This document shows, one piece after another, positions 55,398 to 63,876 of a stretch of 64,000 bases of DNA. The notes below the pieces were generated by a model. The model ran no database searches and was not told the origin of the DNA. It saw nothing but the letters and a program-made list of their open reading frames with translations. This DNA is from Bacillota bacterium (GTDB taxonomy: Bacteria > Bacillota > UBA994). Position numbers and translations under genes: made by a program. Numbering within the stretch: the first letter of the stretch is position 1; the number at the start of each line of letters is the position of its first letter. The stretch lies in the NCBI GenBank assembly GCA_018333655.1, contig JAGXTJ010000044.1, forward strand, positions 123,755-187,754, read 5' to 3'.

Positions 55398-55610
55398 CTA
55401 GCGCACTGTAGAATAGGGGTCTGCGACATCCCAGGCCTCAAAACGGGTAGTTGGTTCTTCGTTTTCAACTAACGGGTCATTATGGTAATTCCATCTCCCT
55501 AAGGTTTCGGGAAACAAGCATGCATAAGCCTCGTGATCTGGGCCATAGGCTGTACAAGGGTCCGCCAAGAACGCATCGTGGTGTGCTCTAACATTTCTAC
55601 GTCTGTCCAA
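55398..55610 (-). CDS. Small protein of unknown function
   Basis: 70-residue open frame from TTG 55610, acidic and rich in Asp, Tyr, His and Trp (for example TAYGPDHEAYACLFPETLGRWNYHNDP). I do not recognise it. The frame remains open upstream to near the end of the yneA-like gene but has no other start codon, and the ribosome binding site is weak (GGGCGGGCGAG). It may be a real short protein or chance. Confidence 0.35.
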   Translation of the reverse strand: MDRRRNVRAHHDAFLADPCTAYGPDHEAYACLFPETLGRWNYHNDPLVENEEPTTRFEAWDVADPYSTVR

Positions 55611-55675
55611 AGTCTCGCCCGCCCTTCTTGTCTCTGTAACATTAGCATGCGCGAAAAGGCGGCAACTATGTGTGG

Positions 55676-55942
55676 TTAACGGGTCGGTAAGTATAGGCGC
55701 TGCCCTGGTTGTATGAGCACTGATTTGTGGAGCTCATTCAACTTGCGCAGGCGAAACACATACTGGCGTAAGTCTGTATTGGTCGGTGCGAAGCGTTCGG
55801 CGAGACCCCACAAGGTATCGCCCCTTTCGACGACATAAACTTCTGGTGCCGTTTTATCGGCAGCCCGTGTAGGGCTCACGAAAAAAATCACAGCTAGGAT
55901 GATTAAGACACAACCAGCCAAGGAGAGAATTTTAAACACCAT
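55676..55942 (-). CDS. YneA-like LysM protein, probable SOS division inhibitor
   Basis: 88-residue membrane-anchored protein: an N-terminal helix (FKILSLAGCVLIILAVIFFV) and a C-terminal LysM domain (YVVERGDTLWGLAERFAP...LIQPGQRLYLP) that binds peptidoglycan. In Bacillus, yneA has the same build, lies divergent from lexA and blocks division during the SOS response. Here a perfect LexA box lies 9 nt before the start. ATG 55942 is chosen because GGAGG is just upstream; the earlier in-frame ATG (55957) would put coding sequence across the LexA box. Confidence 0.85.
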   Translation of the reverse strand: MVFKILSLAGCVLIILAVIFFVSPTRAADKTAPEVYVVERGDTLWGLAERFAPTNTDLRQYVFRLRKLNELHKSVLIQPGQRLYLPTR

Positions 55943-55950
55943 CGCACCTC

Positions 55951-55964
55951 CGAACATTTGTTCT
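55951..55964. promoter_or_regulatory. LexA (SOS) box
   Basis: CGAACATTTGTTCT fits the Gram-positive LexA operator CGAACnnnnGTTCG with both GAAC/GTTC half sites intact. It lies between the divergent yneA-like and lexA genes and close to the expected yneA transcription start. Confidence 0.88.
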
Positions 55965-55972
55965 TAGGTACA

Positions 55973-56002
55973 AGTGTACAATCATATGTTCGCCTTTGTC
56001 AA
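55973..56002 (-). promoter_or_regulatory. Promoter of the yneA-like gene
   Basis: On the minus strand TTGACA (56002-55997), an 18-bp spacer and TACACT (55978-55973). The LexA box starts 9 bp downstream, over the start region. Confidence 0.65.
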
Positions 56003-56021
56003 TAGGAAACCAAACTAGTGT

Positions 56022-56051
56022 TTGACCCGTCTGCCATAGTTGTGCTATAAT
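56022..56051 (+). promoter_or_regulatory. lexA promoter
   Basis: TTGACC (56022-56027), an 18-bp spacer and TATAAT (56046-56051), 33 nt before the lexA start codon. Confidence 0.75.
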
Positions 56052-56083
56052 TTTGCCAACATATCTGAGGGGGCGGAGTTGCG

Positions 56084-56698
56084 TTGAAGAATGGTTTGAC
56101 GAAGCGTCAGCTGGCGATATTAGAGTTTATCAAGCAGGAAGTCCGCATTAAGGGATACCCGCCTTCGGTCAGAGAGATAGCCCTAGCAGTTGGTTTAAGC
56201 TCTAGTGCCACTGCCCATAGTCACTTGGCCCGCCTCGAGGAAAAGGGCTACATACGCCGCGACCCTACAAAGCCGCGCGCTATAGAAGTATTAGACGGGG
56301 CTCCTTTCGTCGCTCCCCCGGCCCACACCGTATCTTTGCCCATTATGGGCCGAGTTACTGCGGGCCAACCCATACTGGCAGTAGAGAACATCGAAGATTA
56401 TCTTGACATCTCTACGCACTTGACCCCATCGGGTGAGATTTTCGTCCTCAACATCGAGGGCGACTCTATGATCGAGGCAGGCATACATAATGGCGACATG
56501 GTACTAGTGCGCAAACAAAACACTGCTCAAAATGGAGATGTAGTAGTTGCCCTTCTAGGAGAAGAGGCCACCGTCAAAACCTACTACCGCGAACCGGCCC
56601 GCATACGCCTCCAACCCGAGAATCGCACTATGGCCCCTATCTACAGTACCGAGGTCATCGTGCTTGGCAAGGTAGTAGGGTTGTACAGACTATTTTAG
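56084..56698 (+). CDS. lexA: LexA repressor
   Basis: SOS repressor of 204 residues. An N-terminal winged helix ([43 protein letters not shown]) binds the operator. The self-cleavage site is the Ala-Gly in GRVTAGQP, the catalytic Ser is in [10 protein letters not shown] and the Lys in [10 protein letters not shown]. The protein is therefore cleavable under RecA control. Start is TTG 56084 after GAGGGGGCGGAG. Confidence 0.96.
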   Translation: MKNGLTKRQLAILEFIKQEVRIKGYPPSVREIALAVGLSSSATAHSHLARLEEKGYIRRDPTKPRAIEVLDGAPFVAPPAHTVSLPIMGRVTAGQPILAVENIEDYLDISTHLTPSGEIFVLNIEGDSMIEAGIHNGDMVLVRKQNTAQNGDVVVALLGEEATVKTYYREPARIRLQPENRTMAPIYSTEVIVLGKVVGLYRLF

Positions 56699-56707
56699 AT
56701 ACATCGC

Positions 56708-56746
56708 CAAAAAGGCTGCCTTGCATTTTGCAGGGCAGCCTTTTTG
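56708..56746. terminator. Bidirectional terminator between lexA and ppdK
   Basis: AAAAAGGCTGCC pairs with GGCAGCCTTTTT, extended by TTGCA/TGCA inside, and has A and T runs on the two flanks, so it can serve both convergent genes. Confidence 0.88.
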
Positions 56747-56752
56747 TCACAA

Positions 56753-59395
56753 CTACTTATCAACTGACTTGTGCTGCTGCTCTGTCTTCGCCCTAGCGGC
56801 AGCCAAACGAGCTACAGGCACGCGAAAAGGCGAACAACTTACGTAGTCTAGGCCTAGTTCATGGCAGAAGGCGATGCTAGTCGGCTCTCCGCCATGTTCG
56901 CCGCAAATGCCCACCTTGAGACCTAGGTTTGCTCCGCGCCCCTCTCTAAAAGCCATGCGCATCAATTGTCCTACGCCTAGAACATCGAGAACTGCAAAAG
57001 GATTATGCTCTAGCACATCCTGCGCGATATACGCCGGCAGAAACTTGCCCTCCGCATCGTCGCGGCTAAAGCCAAAAGTCATCTGGGTAAGGTCATTGGT
57101 ACCAAAGGAGAAGAAATCGGCATGCTTGGCGATTTCTCGAGCCAAGAGACAAGCCCTAGGCACTTCAATCATACTGCCTATAGGGACGACACCCGGTGCT
57201 AAAGGCGCTGCAAAAACCTCTTTCCACTTTGTTTCGGCCAGCCGCCTCATCAACACCAGCTCACGATGATCGGCCACTAGGGGAATCATTATTTCCGGCT
57301 GGGGTCTAAACCCTTCTCTGAGGAGGTCAGCTGTGGCCAGAGCAATGGCTTCAACTTGCATGGCATAGATACTTGGCACCGTTATACCGAGGCGGCAGCC
57401 ACGGTGTCCAAGCATGGGGTTAGTTTCATGCAGGCGATCTACGGCCCTTAAGGCCCTTTCGGCACGAACACGGGTGCCATGGTCACTCGCTCGGGCGATT
57501 TGCTCCTTCAACTCCTCGCGGCTAGGCAAGAACTCATGCAAGGGAGGGTCGAGAAGGCGTATCGTCACTGGGTACCCGTCCATGGCCTTTAAAATACCGT
57601 AGAAGTCACTGCGTTGCATGGGCAAAAGCTTCTGCAATAGAGCTTCCCTGTCTTCTTCGTGTTCAGCCATAATCATGGCCTGCACAATTGGTAGCCGCTC
57701 CGCTTCCATGAACATATGCTCAGTGCGACAAAGACCGATGCCTTGTGCCCCAAAGCGGCGCGCGAGTGTGGCGTCTTTTGGATTGTCGGCATTAGCCCTC
57801 ACCTTTAGAGCGGCCTCACTATCGGCAATCTCGAGCAAGCGCCAAAAATCATCGCTCAGTTCAGGCTCCACGAGGGGCACCTCCCCTAAAAACACTTTAC
57901 CTGTCGTGCCATCGAGAGACAAAGTACTACCTTCTTTAAGAACATGTTCTCCGACGGTCACAGTCCCTTGCGAAAAATCGAAGGAGAGCGCATCAGCACC
58001 GCACACGCAAGGCTTGCCCATGCCACGCGCTACGACAGCCGCATGGCTGGTCATGCCGCCACGGCTGGTCAAAATGCCCTGACTCGCGATTATACCCTGT
58101 ATATCATCTGGTGAGGTCTCTGGCCTTACCAGGAGCACTTTGTACCCGTTCTTAGTAAAGCGCAGAGCTGCTTCGTTACTATAGGCGATGACCCCGCAGG
58201 CCGCGCCAGGGGATGCTGGTAATCCAGAGGTTAGGACACTCGGTTTCTGTGCATAATCGATGCTGCGGTGTAGCATCTGCTCAATCTGTTCTGGTGTCAC
58301 TCTTGACAAAAGCATGGCTCGGTCAATTTTTTGGTTATCAAACATTTCTATGGCGATACTAAGAGCTGCCCTAGGACTTCGCTTGCCCACCCTAGTTTGT
58401 AGAAGGTAGAGCTGGCCTTCTTCCACTGTGAATTCTATGTCTTGCATGTCGCCATAGTGATCTTCTAAAAGCTCGGCAGTTGCCACAAGTGCCTTGTAGG
58501 CGTTAGGCGCAAGTCGCTCCAACGCGGTTATATCTTCTGGTGTTCGAGTACCTGAAACTACATCCTCTCCCTGAGCGCGTGCCAGAAACTCGCCAAAGAG
58601 CCGCTTTTCACCTGTCGACGGGTTGCGCGTAAAACACACACCCGTGCCAGAATTGGCCCCTAAGTTGCCAAAAACCATGGCCTGTACTGTCACCGCTGTT
58701 CCCAAGGAGTCTGGAATATGGTGTAGGCGGCGGTATACTTTCGCCCGCTCATTTTGCCAACTGGCAAAGACCGCGCTGACCGCCTGTAAGAGAGCCTCCT
58801 TTGGCGAATCAGGAAAGGGCCTGCCAGTATGCGCCTTTACTAGACGCAAGTACTGCGTGATTAGCTTTCTCAGGGCTTCTACGGGGAGATCGCGGTCGTA
58901 TTTGATTTTTTCTGCAAAAAGCAGTTCCTCCATAGCGTCAGAAAAAGCAGAGTGCGGTACCTGCAGAACAATTTCACTAAATTTTTCTATGTAGCGGCGA
59001 TAACAATCCAGAGCAAATCGCAGCGACGTTACCTCGGCCAAACCCGCTGTGACATCGGCACTAATCCCTAAATTAAGAATGGTATCCATCATGCCCGGCA
59101 TAGAGTATTCTGCCCCTGACCGTACCGACAGGAGTAAGGGATTATGTGGGTCACCGAAACGCTTGCCCGTAGCAGTCTCTAAGGTGACTATCGCCACCTG
59201 CAAGTCATCCAGCAACCCCTGCGTTAGCTCGCCCTGAAGATAGTACTCGCGACAAGCCGCAGTAGTGATGGTAAAGCCAGGCGGAACAGGCAAGCCAATG
59301 CGCGTCATTTCAGCGAGACCAGCACCTTTTCCACCGAGGACAGCCCTCATATCCTTGCTGCCCTCACCAAAAAAATACATTCTCTTCTCTTCCAC
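56753..59395 (-). CDS. ppdK: Pyruvate, phosphate dikinase
   Basis: PPDK interconverts pyruvate, ATP and phosphate with PEP, AMP and pyrophosphate. It is complete at 880 residues: ATP-grasp domain (YFFGEGSKDMRAVLGGKGAGLAEMTRIGLPVPPGFT), the central phospho-histidine in ILTSRGGMTSHAAVVARGMGKPCV, and the PEP/pyruvate TIM barrel with GIGLCRTEHMF and IMIPLV, ending in GICGEHGGEPTSI and FSFGTNDLTQMTFGFSRDD. GTG 59395 or ATG 59380 may start. No gene for the PPDK regulatory kinase/phosphorylase (PF03618) is adjacent. Confidence 0.96.
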   Translation of the reverse strand: MEEKRMYFFGEGSKDMRAVLGGKGAGLAEMTRIGLPVPPGFTITTAACREYYLQGELTQGLLDDLQVAIVTLETATGKRFGDPHNPLLLSVRSGAEYSMPGMMDTILNLGISADVTAGLAEVTSLRFALDCYRRYIEKFSEIVLQVPHSAFSDAMEELLFAEKIKYDRDLPVEALRKLITQYLRLVKAHTGRPFPDSPKEALLQAVSAVFASWQNERAKVYRRLHHIPDSLGTAVTVQAMVFGNLGANSGTGVCFTRNPSTGEKRLFGEFLARAQGEDVVSGTRTPEDITALERLAPNAYKALVATAELLEDHYGDMQDIEFTVEEGQLYLLQTRVGKRSPRAALSIAIEMFDNQKIDRAMLLSRVTPEQIEQMLHRSIDYAQKPSVLTSGLPASPGAACGVIAYSNEAALRFTKNGYKVLLVRPETSPDDIQGIIASQGILTSRGGMTSHAAVVARGMGKPCVCGADALSFDFSQGTVTVGEHVLKEGSTLSLDGTTGKVFLGEVPLVEPELSDDFWRLLEIADSEAALKVRANADNPKDATLARRFGAQGIGLCRTEHMFMEAERLPIVQAMIMAEHEEDREALLQKLLPMQRSDFYGILKAMDGYPVTIRLLDPPLHEFLPSREELKEQIARASDHGTRVRAERALRAVDRLHETNPMLGHRGCRLGITVPSIYAMQVEAIALATADLLREGFRPQPEIMIPLVADHRELVLMRRLAETKWKEVFAAPLAPGVVPIGSMIEVPRACLLAREIAKHADFFSFGTNDLTQMTFGFSRDDAEGKFLPAYIAQDVLEHNPFAVLDVLGVGQLMRMAFREGRGANLGLKVGICGEHGGEPTSIAFCHELGLDYVSCSPFRVPVARLAAARAKTEQQHKSVDK

Positions 59396-59422
59396 CTAGT
59401 CATCCCCTCTTCCCCATTGATT

Positions 59423-60652
59423 CTAGTAGAGCAAGGCCTCGAGTGCTTCACACAAGGCTACTTTCACATGTCCATAACTTAATGCACCTTGCACATAGGC
59501 TGTATATGGTTCGCGCAGGGGCGCATCAGCGGATAACTCACTAGATGCCCCTAAGACGAAGGTGCCTGCGGCCATAATGACTGCGCTTTCATAACCAGGC
59601 AATTTACCGGGCTCCGGCACAACATGCGAATCTATAGGTGAGGCTCGCTGAATAGCTTGACAGAACTTAATAAGACGTGCCCTGTCGTTAATTTTTATGG
59701 CTTGAATGATGTCACCGCGCTGTGCATCCGGTAAGGGCGAGGTTTCTAAGCCTAGCAAAGTTCCGGCCTGTGCCAAGAGAACCGCCCCCTTCAGTGCATA
59801 CTCAACCACCGCTGGCGCGAGAAAAAGACCTTGCAAGAAGCCACGATTATACATGGTGGAAGCACCGAGCTCGCCAGTTAAACCCGGAGCGTACAGTCTT
59901 TCCGTAGCCAAGCTGACGTGCTCCTCATTGCCGACAATGTAGCCCCCACAAAGGGCCAGCCCGCCCCCCGGATTCTTAATAAGTGAGCCTACAGTGAGAT
60001 CGGCCCCCACTTCACCCGGCTCGCTGACATCGACAAACTCACCATAGCAGTTGTCCACCAGACAAACAATATGCTTACTATATCCTTTCGCTACAGCGAT
60101 GATTTCCTCAATTTCACTGAGCGCTAAAGCGGGACGCCACTCGTAGCCTCTGCTTCTCTGGATGTGCACTAACTTGGTACGCGGCGTCAGAGCCTGTCTG
60201 AGGGCCACTAGGTCTACTCCACCCTGCTCGAGGCGCGGTACAACCTTAGCCGAAACGCCCCAGGCCGCCAGCGAGCTTTGTGCCGCATCTTTCAGTCCAA
60301 TCACTCCATGCAGGGTGTCATAGGGTACGCCGGTGGCCACAACTACCTCGTCATTAGGTCTGAGCACGCCGAACATAGCACAGGCCAGAGCATGGGTCCC
60401 AGAGGCAAACTGCCCTCGCACGAGTGCTTTCTGGCCGAAAAATATCTTGGCGTAGAGCTCTTCGATCACGGCGCGACCGGCGTCTCCGTACCCATAGCCA
60501 GTGGAACCTTGCAGATGAAAATCTGCCACCCTTGCTTCACGAAAGGCCTGTAAAACTCGTCGCTGATTGATGAAACTACGGCTTTCAATAGCCGAGAAAG
60601 CCTGAGCGGACATTTCTTCAGCTTGCGCAATAATGCTCTCTACCTGATTCAT
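59423..60652 (-). CDS. ynbB: YnbB-type PLP lyase (methionine gamma-lyase-related)
   Basis: PLP-dependent enzyme of the PF06838 family (methionine gamma-lyase-like, sometimes called aluminium resistance protein), 409 residues. Blocks include GYGYGDAGRAVIEELYAKIF, VRGQFASGTHALACAMFGVLRP, ATGVPYDTLHGVIG, HIQRSRGYEWRP, VDNCYGEFVD and the PLP lysine in VGSLIKNPGGGLALCGGYIVG. It overlaps hflX by 4 nt, the same pair as ynbA-ynbB in Bacillus. The physiological substrate is uncertain. Confidence 0.9.
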   Translation of the reverse strand: MNQVESIIAQAEEMSAQAFSAIESRSFINQRRVLQAFREARVADFHLQGSTGYGYGDAGRAVIEELYAKIFFGQKALVRGQFASGTHALACAMFGVLRPNDEVVVATGVPYDTLHGVIGLKDAAQSSLAAWGVSAKVVPRLEQGGVDLVALRQALTPRTKLVHIQRSRGYEWRPALALSEIEEIIAVAKGYSKHIVCLVDNCYGEFVDVSEPGEVGADLTVGSLIKNPGGGLALCGGYIVGNEEHVSLATERLYAPGLTGELGASTMYNRGFLQGLFLAPAVVEYALKGAVLLAQAGTLLGLETSPLPDAQRGDIIQAIKINDRARLIKFCQAIQRASPIDSHVVPEPGKLPGYESAVIMAAGTFVLGASSELSADAPLREPYTAYVQGALSYGHVKVALCEALEALLY

Positions 60653-61911
60653 GTCCTCTTGAGTTCTCCCCTAATTTTATTGCCATACTTCGGCACGACG
60701 TCGACGACTATTTCGGTGCCAGCTTCGGTATAACTGACCGAGTGCACCGTACCCTGCTCATGGAGAAGGGTCAGTAGGTCGCCCCGCTCAAATGGAATCT
60801 GGAAGGTATAGCGCTGCGGTTGATCAACTAGCGCCTCGGTAATGGCGGCGATGAGGGCGGCAAGATTCGTCTTCTCGGCCGCAGAAACAGGTACACATGT
60901 GCCTCGCGCCGTAATTAGCGGTGCATGTGTGAGCTTGTCCATCTTGTTAAGGGCTATAATCGTGGGTTTCTCCAAAGAGTCGAGTTCTCCTAGTACAGTC
61001 TCTACCGTCCGTGCCTGTTCTTCTGCCTCGGGGTGTGAGGCATCGACAACATGCACTAGCACATCAGCGTACCTTACTTCCTCGAGAGTAGCTCTAAAGG
61101 CTGTAACTAGTTGGTGCGGTAGCTTGCGCACAAAACCTACGGTATCTACTAGCATCACCTTGCTGTTATTTGGCAATACTAGCTCCCTGGCGGTGGGGTC
61201 AAGGGTCGCGAACAGCTTGCTCTCGGCAACTGCTCCACCTGCAGTCAGAGCGTTCAACAGACTGCTCTTACCAGCATTAGTGTAGCCTACTAAAGCCACC
61301 GTTGGCACACCACGCACGGCCCTATCACTTCTTTGCAGCCGTCGGTGTTTAGCCAGATCATCTATTTCTCGTCGCAAGTCCGCCATGCGCGTCTTGATGC
61401 GGCGGCGATCGTATTCTAGCTTGGTCTCCCCTGGCCCCCGCGTCCTGAGACCGCCGGCAGAGGCACCTAAATTAGACATTTCAATGCCCTTGCCTTTAAG
61501 GCGCGGTAAATTGTAGGCGAGCATGGCCGCCTCCACCTGCAACTTGCCCTCGGCGGTCTTGGCTCTTTGCGCGAAGATGTCTAGAATTAGCTGTGTCCGG
61601 TCAACCACCTTAAGTTCTAGCGCTTTTTCTAAATTTCTAAGCTGGGCTGGCGATAACTCGTCGTCGCAAATAGCGACATTGCAGTCTAGCGCCAGACATA
61701 GATTCTTAAGCTCTTCCACCTTCCCCCGCCCGAAGTAAGTCGCAGTATCGGGCTTCTCTCTTATTTGCGTAATTCTCCCCACAACCTCGACTCCCGCGGT
61801 ATCCGCTAGGGCGACAAGTTCCTCGAGCAAGCCCTCGACTTGGCCCGAATGGGAGCGCGCAGTCACGAAGATGACAGCTCGCTCCTGAATGCTTTTTTCA
61901 ACTATGTGCAT
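60649..61911 (-). CDS. hflX: Ribosome-associated GTPase HflX
   Basis: HflX binds the 50S subunit and splits stalled ribosomes under stress. The N-terminal domain (VARSHSGQVEGLLEELVALA-like region, then TYFGRGKVEELKNL) and the glycine-rich linker GETKLEYDRRRI precede the G domain: G1 GYTNAGKSSLLNAL, DTVGFVRKLPHQL and NKMDKL. The C-terminal domain is complete; total 420 residues. ATG 61911 lies inside the end of the upstream 74-codon gene. Confidence 0.94.
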   Translation of the reverse strand: MHIVEKSIQERAVIFVTARSHSGQVEGLLEELVALADTAGVEVVGRITQIREKPDTATYFGRGKVEELKNLCLALDCNVAICDDELSPAQLRNLEKALELKVVDRTQLILDIFAQRAKTAEGKLQVEAAMLAYNLPRLKGKGIEMSNLGASAGGLRTRGPGETKLEYDRRRIKTRMADLRREIDDLAKHRRLQRSDRAVRGVPTVALVGYTNAGKSSLLNALTAGGAVAESKLFATLDPTARELVLPNNSKVMLVDTVGFVRKLPHQLVTAFRATLEEVRYADVLVHVVDASHPEAEEQARTVETVLGELDSLEKPTIIALNKMDKLTHAPLITARGTCVPVSAAEKTNLAALIAAITEALVDQPQRYTFQIPFERGDLLTLLHEQGTVHSVSYTEAGTEIVVDVVPKYGNKIRGELKRT

Positions 61912-62126
61912 ATTCTCACCTCTTCATTATCACTGTTGTTCGTAGCAATATGAACTGCATCGCATGCTGGGCAGTGGCCGCGGCACAAAGCCTCTTGCCG
62001 CATGGCTAGTGGTGCGCGCAAGGCGCCGCAATTTTCGCCACGCATAAAACCCTGTCTATCACCAAAGACAAAGCCGAGAGCAAAACAAACGAGCCCCCAA
62101 CCTATGATGTACAAGGTCGACACCAC
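61902..62126 (-). CDS. Small membrane protein upstream of hflX
   Basis: 74-residue protein with one N-terminal transmembrane helix (LYIIGWGLVCFALGFVFG), a basic loop and a cysteine pair in CRGHCPACD, possibly a metal site on the cytoplasmic side. AAAGGTGG precedes GTG 62126/62123. It overlaps hflX by 10 nt and the upstream gene by 25 nt, so it is in the same operon. Function unknown. Confidence 0.6.
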   Translation of the reverse strand: MVSTLYIIGWGLVCFALGFVFGDRQGFMRGENCGALRAPLAMRQEALCRGHCPACDAVHIATNNSDNEEVRICT

Positions 62127-62650
62127 CTTTCCATAGCGAAAAGCACCGCATATGCAAACAATACCATACTTGCAAGTGCCCCATCAACAAGCAAGGCGAG
62201 GCCGACACATCCGCTGGCCACAACTACATTGATCAAGGGCCTCCCTTCGTCTAGCCAGTCATCCCATAGTTGAATGGCCGCCATGAGCGAGAGAGCCACA
62301 GCAGTGGTCGAAAAACCAGCGACAAGTATGCTAAAAGCAATGCTTAGAGTCCCTTCGCCGAGATTGCTCAGGCGAGACAAATAGATGGAGGTGTCTCTAA
62401 AGGCCATGCCCACGGCGTAGGCGGCTGCGAAAAGGCCAGTAGCGGTTGGTAGTTCGATAGCTGCCGCAGCCAAGAGGCTCCAGAAACCATAAACAGTGAT
62501 GTCCCTCCCGTACCTGTGGCATAGATTAGGTCGGTTAGACAGAAGGTCGCTTTCTTCGTCTACATAGTCGTCCATTATCTTGACAGCCACCCCGGTTAGT
62601 AAGGCGGCGACGAAAAACGCGAGCAATTCATGGCAAACGGGCGATAACAT
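62102..62650 (-). CDS. UbiA-like multi-pass membrane protein
   Basis: 182-residue membrane protein with about five hydrophobic segments. Two acidic motifs, KIMDDYVDEESD near the N-terminus and QLWDDWLDEGRP in the second half, recall the two Asp-rich motifs of UbiA-type prenyltransferases, but the protein is shorter than that family. ATG 62650 is supported by GGAGGTG 6 nt upstream; a longer frame from 62773 would lie inside the GTPase gene. It overlaps the GTPase gene by 23 nt. Function unknown; a reduced prenyltransferase or a small related membrane protein is possible. Confidence 0.62.
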   Translation of the reverse strand: MLSPVCHELLAFFVAALLTGVAVKIMDDYVDEESDLLSNRPNLCHRYGRDITVYGFWSLLAAAAIELPTATGLFAAAYAVGMAFRDTSIYLSRLSNLGEGTLSIAFSILVAGFSTTAVALSLMAAIQLWDDWLDEGRPLINVVVASGCVGLALLVDGALASMVLFAYAVLFAMERWCRPCTS

Positions 62651-63239
62651 TGCGCACCTCCCTAAACCCCGCCTTGCTTTGCGCTGACACAGGGAGCACC
62701 TTGTGGTTTGGCAGATGCAGCTTGATACGCAAAAGCCCTGCTCGTGCACTTTCCGCATCCATTTTATTGGCAATAAGGAGATATGTACCCCTGTTTTGCG
62801 AGAAGGCCGCGATCTGTCTCTCGAGTTCGGTGAAAACCGCCCTATCGTCTGGGGCCTTGCCTATAGCTGCCGCGTCTATGACATGCAGTAGATAGTCCGT
62901 TTTTTGCATTTCTTGCAGGGTCTGCACCAAGGAGCGGCGTATTTCTGCTTCTCTGTGGATTCCTTCCATAAGGCCTGTGCTGTCAACTAATTTTATCACG
63001 CGCCGTCCCTTCCCTTGCGGGATTTGCAGGGACATACTCTGGAGGCAGCGAGTCTTGTGAGGTGCTGGGCCAATAAGCTCTTGACGAGCCTGAGCCAGAC
63101 TGTAGCTCTGTTTTGTGGAGAACCCGTCTGGGTAGGCGAAGGTCACTTCTACTTTGTCTAGCCCTAGTGTCTCCGCAAAAGTAAGGGCAAAAGCAGTCTT
63201 GCCCACATTAGTTTGTCCGACAATGAGGTAAGTCTTCAT
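62628..63239 (-). CDS. Small Era/Der-type GTPase
   Basis: 203-residue GTPase: G1 GQTNVGKTAFAL, G3 LVDSTGLMEG, and G4 ANKMDAE, with PVSAQSKAG as the G5 region. Between G1 and G3 there is an unusual segment with basic residues. I do not recognise a named member (it is not Era, Der, HflX or EngB). It is the first gene of the operon leading to hflX and overlaps the membrane protein gene. ATG 63239 starts at the G1-proximal MKTYLIVGQ; an upstream in-frame start at 63281 adds a non-family stretch. Confidence 0.72.
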   Translation of the reverse strand: MKTYLIVGQTNVGKTAFALTFAETLGLDKVEVTFAYPDGFSTKQSYSLAQARQELIGPAPHKTRCLQSMSLQIPQGKGRRVIKLVDSTGLMEGIHREAEIRRSLVQTLQEMQKTDYLLHVIDAAAIGKAPDDRAVFTELERQIAAFSQNRGTYLLIANKMDAESARAGLLRIKLHLPNHKVLPVSAQSKAGFREVRNVIARLP

Positions 63240-63361
63240 CCTGCCCCACCACTTTCCTTGTCCTGCTGTGCCCGCTAACATAGTTTATGCGGCCATCTTC
63301 AAGCATCATGTCACCGTACATGCTATACTAGACTAAAGATTCTCCAAAGGGGACGACAACG

Positions 63362-63601
63362 ATGAAAAATCTCAAGGGGATGCTTATTAAGCAATTAGTC
63401 GACGTCGGCGCACAGCAGCAGCCGCGCTGGATGGCCAAGACCTTAGATGACAAGCATGTTCTGATTAAGTATGAGTACGGCACTCTCACCGTCACTATCG
63501 AGGACTCGCCCGCAAGTTTTGTGGCTGATATGAAGACTGCCGATCGGGCCACCTTGACTACAGAGGTAATGTTGCTGGTCACGGGCCTCGCGGTAGTATG
63601 A
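63362..63601 (+). CDS. Short hypothetical protein
   Basis: 79-residue protein (basic start KNLKGMLIKQLVDVG, then a strand-rich part with HVLIKYEYGTLTVTIEDSPA and a hydrophobic end LLVTGLAVV). AAAGGGGA lies 9 nt before ATG 63362, and a TATACT stands about 30 nt upstream without a good -35 box. I do not recognise a family. It is followed by a strong hairpin. Confidence 0.6.
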   Translation: MKNLKGMLIKQLVDVGAQQQPRWMAKTLDDKHVLIKYEYGTLTVTIEDSPASFVADMKTADRATLTTEVMLLVTGLAVV

Positions 63602-63613
63602 GCCCTAGCAATT

Positions 63614-63649
63614 AAGAGGAAGAAGAGTGTAGTTACTCTTCTTCCTCTT
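63614..63649. terminator. Terminator between short gene and spoVK-like remnant
   Basis: A perfect 15-bp stem (63614-63628 with 63635-63649), purine-rich on one arm, lies between the two convergent frames. It includes the end codons of the spoVK-like remnant. Confidence 0.78.
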
Positions 63650-63876
63650 TGATGTCTTGCGGCAGAATGAGCATAAGTTCGTCGCGCGAAGATCGTTCTC
63701 GCTTAAAAAGCGGCAAGGCCTGCTTGCATATACCACGCTCTATGAGATTGCGCACTAGGCGAGCGTTGCCGAAGTTCTCACGGTCGCTGTGCAAGCGCTG
63801 CGACAAGATGACCACCAGGTTATCTTTATGGTCTTCCATGCTTTTAACTAAGGTATCTATCGCTTCCTTGCCAAAG
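63633..63876 (-). pseudogene. Remnant of a SpoVK/CbbX-type AAA ATPase
   Basis: The minus-strand frame reads FGKEAIDTLVKSMEDHKDNLVVIL and then jumps to ENFGNARLVRNLIERGICKQALPLF and a short end. Both pieces match C-terminal parts of SpoVK/CbbX ATPases, but about 50-60 residues that normally separate them (sensor and R-finger region after the LVVILAGY block) are missing, and the N-terminal part including Walker A and B is replaced upstream by sequence of an IS3-type element. Thus it is a decayed gene, with an internal deletion and an insertion. Confidence 0.75.
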
